Shown: one piece after another, positions 24,049-34,448 of the stretch
How positions within the stretch are numbered: the stretch's first letter is position 1
How the letters are laid out: the number at the start of each line of letters is the position of its first letter
Assembly: GCA_027625915.1 (NCBI GenBank)
Contig: JANTQA010000030.1
Span: 2,108,001 to 2,172,000, forward strand
From: Anaeramoeba flamelloides
Lineage: Eukaryota > Metamonada > Anaeramoebidae
Length of the DNA stretch: 64,000 bases
Direction of reading: 5' to 3'
Translations under genes and position numbers: made by a program
The notes under the pieces: model-generated
The model's database searches: none
What the model was told of the DNA's origin: nothing
Seen by the model: the letters and a program-made list of their open reading frames with translations, nothing else

Positions 24049-25285
24049 GAGGTTTTGATAACATGCTTAATTTACGATGAAGTTTCAAAAATCGCGATAA
24101 TTTTAATCAAATCACGATATATCAGAAAATCGCGGTATTCAATATTATAGCGATAATATAACAAATCACCATATTCTATAAAATCGCGATAATTATCGTA
24201 TAATCGTGATAAATGCCAAAATATAGCGATTAAAAAGTAATCACAATATAATAGTTGATGGTTTTTTGGGCTAATTAAGAATCATTTTTACAAAAAAAAT
24301 TTTTTTTGATCAAAAAATAGATTAGGTGAAAAAAAGTCATTCTTTTTAAAAAGCCAACAAAAAAGATACTTGATCCAATCCAGGATAAGATCAAAGATTT
24401 TTCATTTCATTTTATTGTGTATTGGTTGACCAATCTATTGATCCTTTAAGATCAACAACAATAAGAAATAAAGAGATATAAATATTTTTTCAGTTAATCG
24501 TGGTGTTGGAAATTGCCTTAAATAATTAGCTTCTAAAACAACCAACCCTTTATCTGTTCTTTAAAGAATATGTTCTTGGGTTAAAGCATTTCCGATATTC
24601 GCAGAAAGCTAAAAGGAGCTGGATAACTCTTCAAAAAGATTTCACGATAATCAAGTCAGATTATCACAAATTATTAAGATTTTTGGTACATTTGTTTTCT
24701 TATTATTGTTCTTCTTCTTATGAGTATCTTTGTCTTGGGCAGAAAACACAATTAGATCTTTTAGGTTATTGTTTGACCAATCATCAATAAGAAGGAAAAT
24801 AATTCTTTATTCTTTTTGGCTATTTAAAATTGTGAAGGTAAAAACTCCATTGTAAGAAAACACATCTAATTTATATTCAGGTTTATTGTTGAAATGGATT
24901 CTCTATTAGTTTGATCATAAAATTTGTTTGATATTTTAATATTTTGTTAAAAAAAAAAATAAAAAGAAAAAAAAATTGTATTTCAACTAAAAACCAAACT
25001 CATTCCCTTAATAAAAGTTTTCTGTCTTTCAAAACTTTCAAACCCTTGAAGACAGTTCACAACCCTTATAAACACTTTCAAACATTTATTAAAGGTGAAA
25101 GTGTTGTAAAAGTCTAGAGATATTTTATAGGTGAAATTAAAAAAATAATTTTTCATAATTTCACGATAATGTGAATATAGCGATTTTATAATTTTTTGTG
25201 ATGAAGTTGGACTAATCGTGCGATTTTTTAATACCCCTGAGATTTTATTGTTAATATCATGATAATATATATTATCTTCAAACCC
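24049..25285 (+). mobile_element. R-family DNA element, copy R1 (about 1.24 kb)
   Basis: The left end GAGGTTTTGATAA and the right end ATCTTCAAACCC are inverted. Both subterminal zones are packed with ATCGCGATAA / ATCACGAT words. The interior shares AACCCTTT, TTCTTTAAAGAA and GATCCAATCCAGGAT blocks with 27896-29107, 33004-34448 and 55318-56587. A 148-codon minus-strand open stretch at 24983-25429 has no evident family and no conserved frame was noticed in the other copies, so the element is best seen as non-autonomous. Confidence 0.78.
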
Positions 25286-25983
25286 ACTAGTGTTGGTTTC
25301 TAAACAATATAATGTTCGAAATATCAAACAAAAATCCAAATCCAAAGCTTCCACGTATTTATACCTTTTTAAATTGAAAGTTTTAGATATTAAATGTTTT
25401 ATCTTTCTTATAAAATAAAATAAAAACAATTTGAAATCACTTTTTTCTTTTTTTTTTTAAATATCTTTCGGTTGGAACCGTAAAGAATAAAAGCTTGATA
25501 AAATTGAAAACATATCAAAAATTCAATAAATGTTCAAAGTAACTCTTTAAATTAATATAAAATCATAAAAAAAAAAAAAACGAAAGAGTATTTTAAAGGT
25601 GTTCCCCTGAAAAATTATTTGAGTTAATCCGGAAATTTAATTCATAATTAAAAAAAAAAACAATAAAGAAGAAAAAAAAGGGATGAGATTAAAAAAAACT
25701 TTTTTATTTCAAAAAGGGTTTGGTTAATTCTATTTGTAAAAATTTTTTACATAAATATGGTTTTTGGTGTTAAATAGAAAAAAAATTATTTTTTCAAAAA
25801 ATAAAGGTAATTTTGGTTAATCTATCCAAATTGATCATAAATAAAAATGAGTTAAAAAAATATTATTCAATTAAATTGCTAAAGATCAATTTGTTAAAAT
25901 TAATATAGAAAGACGAATCGGTGGATAGACGTGTACGAATAACTGCACATCTAAAATTACCAATCATCATAATAAGAGCACTA
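25286..25983. other. A+T-rich spacer between R1 and the Rxt3-like gene
   Basis: This is the 3' flank of the minus-strand Rxt3-like gene. Apart from homopolymer runs nothing is recognised. Confidence 0.4.
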
Positions 25984-27477
25984 TTAATTTAAAATTTTCA
26001 TAAAAAAGAATTTTTTTGGAATGATTTTATATTTCCCAAATTGTGCAAATTGCTCATTAAACAAAATTTTATCCATTTGTAAATTTTGGTGAATGATTTC
26101 AATATTCTTTTGATTAAATGGTACGTTTTTTTGATAAACCATTCTTCTTTGTGTCTGTGTTAAAGACCTTTTCACTCGAGCAAATTTATAATTTCCCTTT
26201 GAAACCATCGACAATTCATATCGGTGGTGCGATGTTTCAAGATAAAGAACCTGTGTAAGTAAATGGTTTAATAGTTCGCTTCCAAAATTTTCATTAAATT
26301 CATAAGAAAGGCTATAAGTACGATAAAAACATTTTTTAAGCAAAGTGGAATTTGATGAGATTTTGGGTTATTTGATAAAAAAAATAATAAAAAAAAAAAA
26401 AAGAAAAGAACAAAAATAAATGATTTACCAAGGATCATTTGATAAAGAAAAGCAAATCTTATGAACTGAAAAGGAGTTGTTTGTTTTTTTTAAAGTAGAA
26501 AGGGTTTGTAAGGGTTGGTCAGTTATTTTTTTTGGTAGGTTCTTTTTTAAAAGATTAATTTCGATCTCTTTTTGTTTTTCTTCTTTTTCTTTTTCGTTTT
26601 CATTTTCATTTTCATTTTCATTATTTTGGATCTCATTTTTTGGATTGTTTGTCTTTAGTAATTGATCTTTCATCTGATCAATTGACATAAGAGAAGAAAT
26701 TTCTTTCATTGACTTTGCAATTCGAACGCCCTCAACACTTACCAGCAATCCCTTCTGCTGAGGTGCATACATTGGTCGTATTCCATTTTGTACTCCTAAC
26801 TTTGAGGGTAAATGTTTTCCGTAGTGAAACTTTAAAGTAAGAAAAATCCCTAAGTCGTTAGTTTTGGTTGTTTCGGGAAGAAATTTTCCTGAATGGACAG
26901 CAACTATAAGAATTAAATTTGTCGAAAAAAAAAAATAATTAATAAAAAAAAGAAGCAAAAATAAAATAAGAAAAAAAAAAACATTTGTTTTAAAAATTTG
27001 TGTGTGGTAAGGATATGGTTTTGAGTTTTTTATTATTTTGAATCTAAAAACAAAAATATTTACAATTTATTACAAAAAAAAAAAAAAAAATAAAATAGAG
27101 AATGTAAGTTATTTACTTGCAAAAACATCAGATCGTATCAGGTATTTCTCATTTCCAAAAACTTTTCGTGTTTTAATTCCTTGGTTATTTCTGTTTGCAA
27201 AAGAATGTGGAACATAAATTTCAATTAATTTTTGAGGCAAGGTAAGCGAAAAGTCTTTCCCAAACGCTTTTGAAATTTTAGGTAACAAATTGAATTGGTA
27301 GTTAATTGGCCCTAAAGGTTTTTGTTCTTTTCTTTTTGTTACAAAATCATTTATTCTTTTTTTTTTTGTATGGCAGTTATTATTTGTTAATTTTTGTGTG
27401 TTGTGTTTCTCATTTTGACTAAACTCGAGTGAAAGTGGCTCAAGTTGATCAAAAGTCCTTTTATTTGTCAAATGCAT
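25984..27477 (-). CDS. RXT3: Rxt3-like histone-deacetylase-complex protein, three exons, about 387 aa
   Basis: Proposed exons (minus): 27477-27117, 26903-26429 and 26311-25984, in frame over 1164 nt, with introns of 213 and 117 bp. Donors are GTAAAT and GTAAAT; acceptors are TATAG and TATAG. The start is the first ATG of the open stretch (MHLTNKR). The first join gives RSDVFAIAVHSGKF, which matches the hallmark of the Rxt3 domain (SD, two or three small residues, then VHSG). Before it comes KLIEIYVPHSF and after it LGIFLTLKFHYG and NGIRP, again in family order. The domain spans about residues 80-280 and is interrupted by a Glu/Asn/Lys-rich insert near 200-230. In fungi Rxt3 belongs to the Rpd3L histone-deacetylase complex, a nuclear role inferred here from family only. 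The gene is bracketed by inverted copies of element R. A missed upstream exon cannot be excluded. Confidence 0.74.
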
Positions 27478-27895
27478 ATAAATACAAAAACTACAAAGAT
27501 AAAAATCAAAGGATAAAAAATGAAATTCCAACCACTTGTTTTTTGTTGAAATTCAACATTTTGATTTCTTATAAGTTTTTCGACAAGTTGAACATTTCCT
27601 TTAGTTTGTTTACCAATCCAAATTATTTTTGAGAAATGTTATGAATAAAATAACCTTTGTTTGTCTGAAACATGAAAAGATTTTTTTAGAGTTCTTAGTA
27701 ATGGTTTCGAAATATATAAGAGTGTACCTTGAAGGACAGCTTTTTCTTTTTGTGCAAAATTAAAATTTTTTATTTTATTGAAAAGAAAAAAAATTGTTTC
27801 AATTACAAAGAGAAAAGCGAAGATTTGAATTACAACATTTTTTTTTCATTCACCCGAACTTTAACACCGATAATAAATCTGTGTTTAAAATTAGA

Positions 27896-29107
27896 GAGGT
27901 TTTGATGGTTAAGTCAATTACCATGATATTGGCAATAAATTCGTGATAATATTAAAAAATGTGTTTCTGCTTTCCTTATCGAAAAAAAGCAAAAAATTGT
28001 TTTTTTGAAAAAAACTTTACATACAATCGCTTGACTTTAACAACAAATTGGACCTTTTAAAACATTAAAAAGTGTTTGGAAGGGCTGTGGGCTGTCTTCA
28101 AGTGGTTGAAAGTTCTGAAAGACCGAAAACTTTACGGTAAGGAATGCGATTGTTTGTAGTAATATAAAAAATGTTTTCTTTTCTCTTTTTTTTTTATCTT
28201 ACAAAATATAAAATCTCTAAAACGAATTTTATGATCAAACAAATAATAATCTTCATTTCAAAAATATACTTGTATATAAAAGAGATGTGTTTTTTTAAAA
28301 TGGGGTTATTACCTTCACAATTTAAATAACCAAAAAGAAGAAAGAATTAATTTTCTAGTTTATTGGCGATCGGTCAAACAATAAACTCAAAGATCTAGTT
28401 GTGTTTTTTGTTCAATAAAAAGATCCTCGAAGAAGTAGATGAAGAAGTAAAGCAAATGCACAAAAAATCTTAATAATTGGTTTTAATGTGGTAAGGTTGT
28501 TGTGAAAACTTTTAGAAAAGTTATTCCAGCCCCTTTCAGCTTTTCATAGAATATTGAAAATGCTTTAAACGAACACTATATTCTTTTCGGAGCTGGGTAA
28601 AGGGTTGGTTGTTTTTGAAGCCTTTTTATTCCACACAATTTACACACCAGAATTGACTGAAAAACTATTTATTAATCTTTTGTTATTGCATTTGTTGATC
28701 AAAAGGATCCATTGTTCAGCCAACCAAACCAAAAGAAAACATAATAAAACTCTTTGATCTGATCCTTGATTGAATCAAGTGTCTTTTTTTGTTGCTTTTT
28801 CAAAGAATAACTTTTATTTCAAGGATCTATTTTTTGGATAAATCTCATTCTTTTTAAAAAGCTGATTGAATTAGCCCTAAAAGCCATCAACTATTAGATT
28901 GAGATTTAATTTTTATCATGATACCTTGACATTTATGACTATTTTTAGACAATTACCATGATTTTATAGAATACCGAGATTTGTGATATTATCACGATAT
29001 TATTGATTATTACGATTTTCTTTAATATAAAGTAAACGTGCTTTGATAGAGAGTAACGTGAATTTTGTGGTTTTCTTTTTTCTAAACAAAGATATCATCA
29101 AATCCTC
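27896..29107 (-). mobile_element. R-family DNA element, copy R2 (about 1.21 kb, inverted relative to R1)
   Basis: It starts GAGGTTTTGATGG and ends GATATCATCAAATCCTC, a terminal inverted repeat. It holds the same blocks as R1 in reverse, for example AAGGGTTGGTTG and TGATCCTTGATTGAATCAAG. No ORF of note is seen. Confidence 0.82.
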
Positions 29108-29369
29108 CAATAATTTTTAATTTTTTTCAAATTTTATTGTAAAATGACAATTGACACTTAAATATTGACTTTAGTTCCTCAAACGTTTTGCTTCTTACAT
29201 CAAGTCAATTTGATGATCTTTGATTCAAATTTTATTCCACAAAATTTTTCCCCCTCTTTCAAAAAAAAAAAAGTCTTCAAGATCATAATCAAAATTCAAC
29301 AATTAAGGTACAGTAATTTTTATTATTTTTTTTTGAAAGGTAATAGAATAATTATTTAAATAATAATAC

Positions 29370-30520
29370 CATTAAACTTAATACTCAACTTCATTTATCA
29401 ACTTTAGAGAAATGGGTTATCATTTTTTCAAGAATTCTTATTTTTCCTTTGAAAGTTTCTAAAAAAAGATCTCTGACCTATTTTGTAGAATTTTTGGATC
29501 AAATTTGAAAAAAGAAAAAATTTGCAAAAAAATTTAATTTTGAAGAAATCTCATGTTGAGTAATTTCTGAGAGTCTGAATGAACAAATAACCTTATAACT
29601 TTCATCTTATTTTAAAAATACATTAAAAATAAATCAAATATTGAATAATTGAAGATCTAAAAAATGTGAACATCTATTTTAATTCAGAAATATTTATTAA
29701 ATTTCTTGAAATTTCAAAGATTAGACAATATTCTTTTTCAAATACCCAATCATATAAACAAGTATTGTTTGTATTAAAATCAGTTCCTTGATTTAATTTA
29801 TTTTTTTTTTTTTATTAGAATTATTTATTTGAATTGGTTTTATTTGTTTGAAAATCTTTAAAAATTGAGAAATAATTGTATAATCGATTAACACATTAAA
29901 CCTTTGGGTTATTAATACCCCACTGGGAGGATTAAGATTGAGTAATTAATCATTGATTATAAATAATCAAATTAAAAAGCATTTCTTTAGAATATAAGCT
30001 GAATTTTCCAAGTTTGAAAAAAGTATTTTGGGAGAATTTTTAATTCCTTTTTTTGGTTCTTTTTCTCGTATTTTTTTTTGATAAAAAGAAAATATTGATT
30101 TGAACTGTTCTTTGAATAAAAAATAATATTTTTAGAAGTTTAAAAAAATTATTGTAATGTTTTTGAAATAAAAGTAGATTTTTTAAACTGTATAATTTTA
30201 GAACTTGGTGGTTTTATTTTTAAAACGTATTTATGCACAAACCCTTTACAGACAATAATAATTTAATCTCCTTCCAAAGAAAAAATTTTTTTTTGAAATA
30301 ATACTAAGAATAGGCTGAATTTTGAACTTTTTAAAAAATGAGAAAAAAGGATCAGTCTTTTTAATAACAATAATTTATTTCAGAAAATAACTTTAAAAGC
30401 AAGTTTGATATTGCAGTAATCAGATTTTTACTTTATTTTTCAATTTTATGATAGTTTTAATAATTTTTTTTGAATCTGCTGTAAATTTACTTGAAGATTT
30501 TTTTTAGTTTACTAGTCACT
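29370..30520 (+). repeat. Segment D1, diverged duplicate of 43020-45170
   Basis: Long stretches match D2 in the same order: TTTATCAACTTTAGAGA, AGATCTAnAAAAA, TTTTGAACTTTTnAAAAATGAG, CAGTAATCAGATTTTTACTTT and AAATTTACTTGAAGATT. D1 lacks the two E-type blocks present in D2. Confidence 0.75.
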
Positions 30521-30812
30521 TAAATACATAAAAATCAGTTTATGTGATGATTTTTCTTTTAACTTGGAAACTTTTTTGATTGGATTTTTCTTCTTTGGGT
30601 ATTTTTGCCCCACAAAGCAAACTTATAAATGTATACCATTTTTTTTTCCAAAAGGTAAAAGAATTAAACCCAATTAAGGGATTAGCGTCATCATAGATTT
30701 TTCTATAATCAAAGTATGTTATAATTGGGTGTAAATGATATTAGTGTAGTATTGCTCAAACAGCTCTAAAAAATCTATTATAAAACTTATTGCACAATAA
30801 ATTACCATGATA

Positions 30813-31144
30813 AAAATAATGTACCTAACAACTTTAATCCTTGTTTCAAAATACAATTCATGTATTTTTTTGTTCTTGTTTCATGGAAACACCCTATCCA
30901 TTGCCAAATTCCCTACCTATTAGTAAACCCAAGTTCAAATTAATTTTAAAGTTAAAATACTTGATATTTCAAGTAAAATTTCAATAATGAATACAATTTT
31001 TACATTTTTTTTTGTAATTTTCTCCTTTTTTTTGTAATTTTTTGTTTTTTTTTTTGATAGAAAAAATTTTAATCAAAAATTTCCTCTATTTTTTGAGATA
31101 AATTTTCCAATTTTACCCTTCATTTTTAGAATTACTTTTATAAA
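30813..31144 (+). mobile_element. E-family element, partial copy E3, interrupted by M2
   Basis: It opens AAAATAATGTACCTAACAAC and then CTTGTTTCAAAATA, as in E1 and E2. It follows E1 as far as the TTTTAGAATTACTTTTATAAA block, where MITE M2 sits. A weak continuation may follow M3 (near 31530-31570). Confidence 0.65.
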
Positions 31145-31146
31145 TA

Positions 31147-31343
31147 CAGTCAGTTTCACTTTTAAGGCACAAACTTTCAACGAAATTTAAGGCACAAAAA
31201 AATCTCCAATTAAGGCACAAAATTTGGAATTTTTTTTTTTACAATTTATTTTTATTAGAATTTGAATTTTGTGCTTTAATTTGAGATTTTTATTGTGCCT
31301 TAAATTTCGTTGAAAGTTTGTGCCTTAAAAGTGAAACTGACTG
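31147..31343. mobile_element. M-family MITE, copy M2 (197 bp, near-intact)
   Basis: The terminal inverted repeats are long: CAGTCAGTTTCACTTTTAAG at the left and its near-perfect inverse ending CTGACTG at the right. TA flanks it on both sides (31145-31146 and 31344-31345). The TA duplication and CAGT start are typical of Tc1/mariner-derived MITEs. No ORF is present. Confidence 0.92.
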
Positions 31344-31345
31344 TA

Positions 31346-31418
31346 CAGCCAGCTCCACTTTTAAGACACAAACTATCAAGGTAATATAAGGCACAAAAAA
31401 ATCAAAAAGACATAAAAA
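31346..31418. mobile_element. M-family MITE fragment, copy M3 (half copy)
   Basis: It begins CAGCCAGCTCCACTTTTAAG directly after the TA that ends M2 and keeps AAGGCACAAAAAAATC. The right half is missing. Confidence 0.75.
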
Positions 31419-31949
31419 ATTTTTAGTTGATAATAACTCACAATCCCATTTTTCAACTCAAACACTTAACTAAAAAAAAAAAAAAAAACATTTTGAGCCT
31501 TATCTTAAATACTTTTGACTTGAAAAAAATTTTTTGTGTGTGTTTATTTGTTTAATAGGATATTGTATTAAAATATACACAGCTTAAATGGTATATTTTT
31601 ATACTGAGTTCTTTGAATTTTCAAGAACTAATGAAAATTATTGATATTTCTAACTTCTTACAACCCACGGAAAACCAATTTCACCCTTTTAAATATTTTT
31701 TTATTTTTAAAATCAATGTATTATCCTAATAAAAGAGAAAAACAATAAAATAATCATTTTATTTATTTTTTTTTTTTCTAGAGAAAGAAAACTTTTTTTT
31801 TTTTTTGATTTTTTTTTATTTCAATAATTAAAAAATGACATAAGTACTTTATAATAATCTAAGAAGGTATATTTATTAATATTATTTTATATTTTAATTA
31901 TTTTTAAAGATTTTTAATTTATAAATACTATTATCATGTTTTTTTATCC

Positions 31950-32640
31950 TTAAGGGTAGAGTCATTACGGTGAAATTTTTTATTCTGAAATGGAAAAAAA
32001 CTTTTTTGTAATTTTATTGAGGACCTAACACCAATCAAAAACCAACCAACCTACGATGTACCATCGATCTCCAAAAATCAAAAACCAAAAAAGAGGACAT
32101 TTTTAGAAAAAAGCGCCAAAGAGCGACACTCAATTTCCAATTAGAATGGTTGTGAATTACAATTCTGAAAACAACTATGTCAGTTTTGAAGCGTCGCTCT
32201 TTGGCGCTTTTTGAGATCTCGGTGACTTTTTTTTCTTTTTTTTTCATTTTTCAAATGAGTTATTTTTATTGACAAACTATTACCTAATCCTTACTTGGTC
32301 AAATTTCGATGGTTTTAAAATAACCACAAATCAGACTAAATCGAATAAAATTGATTGCGAAATACAAGAAAGCAATTTGTTTTAAATTAAAGAAATTTAA
32401 CCTCTTTTGAAAAAGAAAATGAGAAAAGATGATTTTTTTTTTTTTTTTAATTTTGATTTTTTGAAATTGAGAACTCTTTTTCTTCATTGAATTTTTTGTC
32501 AAAGATGATCCCAATTAATTTTTTTTTTTTGTAATTTGAATTTTGTCAACCAAAAGAAGGCCTATTTCACAATACCCTTTTTGGTCTCAGGTCACCACTT
32601 GAGTATGGTGCCTTTTCACGGTAAATGACTCGACCCTTAA
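31950..32640. mobile_element. T element: TTAA-flanked 0.69 kb non-autonomous DNA transposon
   Basis: The ends are TTAAGGGTAGAGTCATTACG and, inverted at the right, TTAAGGGTCGAGTCATTTAC. TTAA at both ends is the hallmark target of piggyBac-type elements, although the GGG start is not the usual CCC. The interior has a perfect 20 bp hairpin and no transposase. Confidence 0.8.
32108..32212. repeat. Perfect 20-bp inverted repeat inside the T element
   Basis: AAAAAGCGCCAAAGAGCGAC at 32108-32127 is the exact reverse complement of 32193-32212, with a 65-nt loop. It is strikingly G+C-rich for this window. Confidence 0.9.
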
Positions 32641-33003
32641 TAATTAAACCAGTATTATAATTAGATTATGAAAACAGATTATTTTAATTATAAATAACAA
32701 TTAAAAAAAAATTACATAAAAAAATAAACACTATTATTTTGAGAGATTTAAAATATGTAAAATTAATACAAATATTATTCTCAAAAAATCAAAATTTACT
32801 CTTTTGATAGTCAATAAAAGAATTTTTTGAAATTAAGGTAATAAAAAATTCAAAATTTCCTAAACTTTTTATTTGAAATTTTATTAAAAATTTTTTTCTT
32901 CAAATTTTTATAAATAAAGAGATTGGAATTATTTTAACTAATATTTATTTGATTTTTATAAAGAATTGATATTATAAATGAAAAAAAAAAGTTTACAAAT
33001 TAT

Positions 33004-34448
33004 AGGGGTTGATGAAAAAATATATTATCATGATATTATAAAATAAATCTTGACAGTATTAAAAAATCACGGTTAGTCTACTTTATCACAAAAAAATGAT
33101 AAAATCACTCTATTACACATTATCGCGATAAAATTATTATCTCGAAAAAATTAAAAATTATTTTTTTGAAATCATATTATAAAATTTATCTTGACTTTTA
33201 AAACACGTATCCCCCCTTTAAAAATGTTAGAAAGTGTTTGTAAGGGTTATAAATTATCTTCAGGCGTTTTAAATTTTTGAAAGATATAAACCTTTTATAA
33301 ACGTTAAGAGACTCTTAGTTTTGGAAAAATAATTTTTTTTACTTTTCATTTTTTTTTTTAACAAAAAGTAAAATCTCAAACGAATTTTATGACAATACTA
33401 ATAATAATCCATTTCAAAAATACACTTGAATATAAAATAGATTTTTTTTTTTAAAAAATGAGAGTTATTAGGATCACAAGTTAAATAACCAAAAAGAATA
33501 AAGAGTAATTTTCCTTATTATTGGTGATCGATTAAAAAAATTTTCTAAACTCTGGTTCTGTTTTCTGTACAATATAAAGAAGAAAGATATAAGAAGAAGA
33601 AGAAAGATAAAAAAGAAGAAAACAGATTTCTAAAAAATCTAAACATTGGTTGGTAGTCTGGAAGGTTGTTGTGAAAGCTGTTGAAAAGGTACCCAACCCC
33701 TTTCAGATTTCAATAGAATATTGACAATATTTTCACACAAGAACATTTCTTAAAAGAACAGAAAAAGGGCTGGTTGTTTTAGAAGCGCTTTTTATTTAAT
33801 AAAATTTACAACACTACTTTTGACGGTGAAAATATTTATTTTTGTTTTGTTTCATATTATAGCTGATCTTAAATGATGGAAAGGTTTGTCAACCAAATCA
33901 AAATAACATATAAAAAATTCTTTGTTCTGATCCTAGATTGAACCAAATATCTTTGTTATTAGTTTTTTAAAAGAATAACTTTAAGGTACTAATCTCTATT
34001 ACATTTTTCTACCTAAATTATCAAGAGATCGAGAAAAATTATTTGTCAATTACTTAGATTTGAAAACCTCTGTTTATTTTCAATATTAAATATATTTCTT
34101 GAAAAGGAATTCGGATTTAGAAATTGGTCTAAAAAAAAAAATAATAGAGAGTAGTCCCTTAATAATATAATTTATTAAATGAAAAAAAAAAAATTTTTTT
34201 CGAAAAATATAACTGAATTAGCCCAAAAACCTATCAACTCTTATATACCCATTACTTTTTAAAGAGACTATGTTTTCATTTATTACAATTTATAAATAAT
34301 TCTCACCATTTTATAGAATATCGTTATCTATTGAATATCTCGATAATATTGATTATTGTGATTTGATAAGAATAATCACGAAATTTGTAACTTTATTGTG
34401 ATTGTGTAACTTTATCGTGGATTAAGTATAGATATCATCAAAACCTCT
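33004..34448 (-). mobile_element. R-family DNA element, copy R3 (about 1.45 kb)
   Basis: It starts AGGGGTTGATGA and ends GATATCATCAAAACCTC. The interior is in the R2 orientation (TGATCCTAGATTGAACCAAA, AAAGGGCTGGTTG). It is longer than the other copies because of additional A+T-rich sequence near 33990-34200. Confidence 0.78.

Larger units (their letters stand above)
29108..33003. other. Gene-free repeat-rich intergenic region
   Basis: It holds D1, E3, M2, M3 and T, described separately. The remaining sequence, including 31420-31949 and 32641-33003, is A+T-rich with homopolymer runs. No gene is seen. Confidence 0.5.

Noticed and set aside
24983-25429. 148-codon open stretch inside R1
   Set aside because: No known family, atypical composition, and no conserved frame noticed in R2-R4. 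It probably opens by chance.
32035-32247. 70-codon open stretch in the T element
   Set aside because: It spans the hairpin and one arm of the element; no transposase motif.
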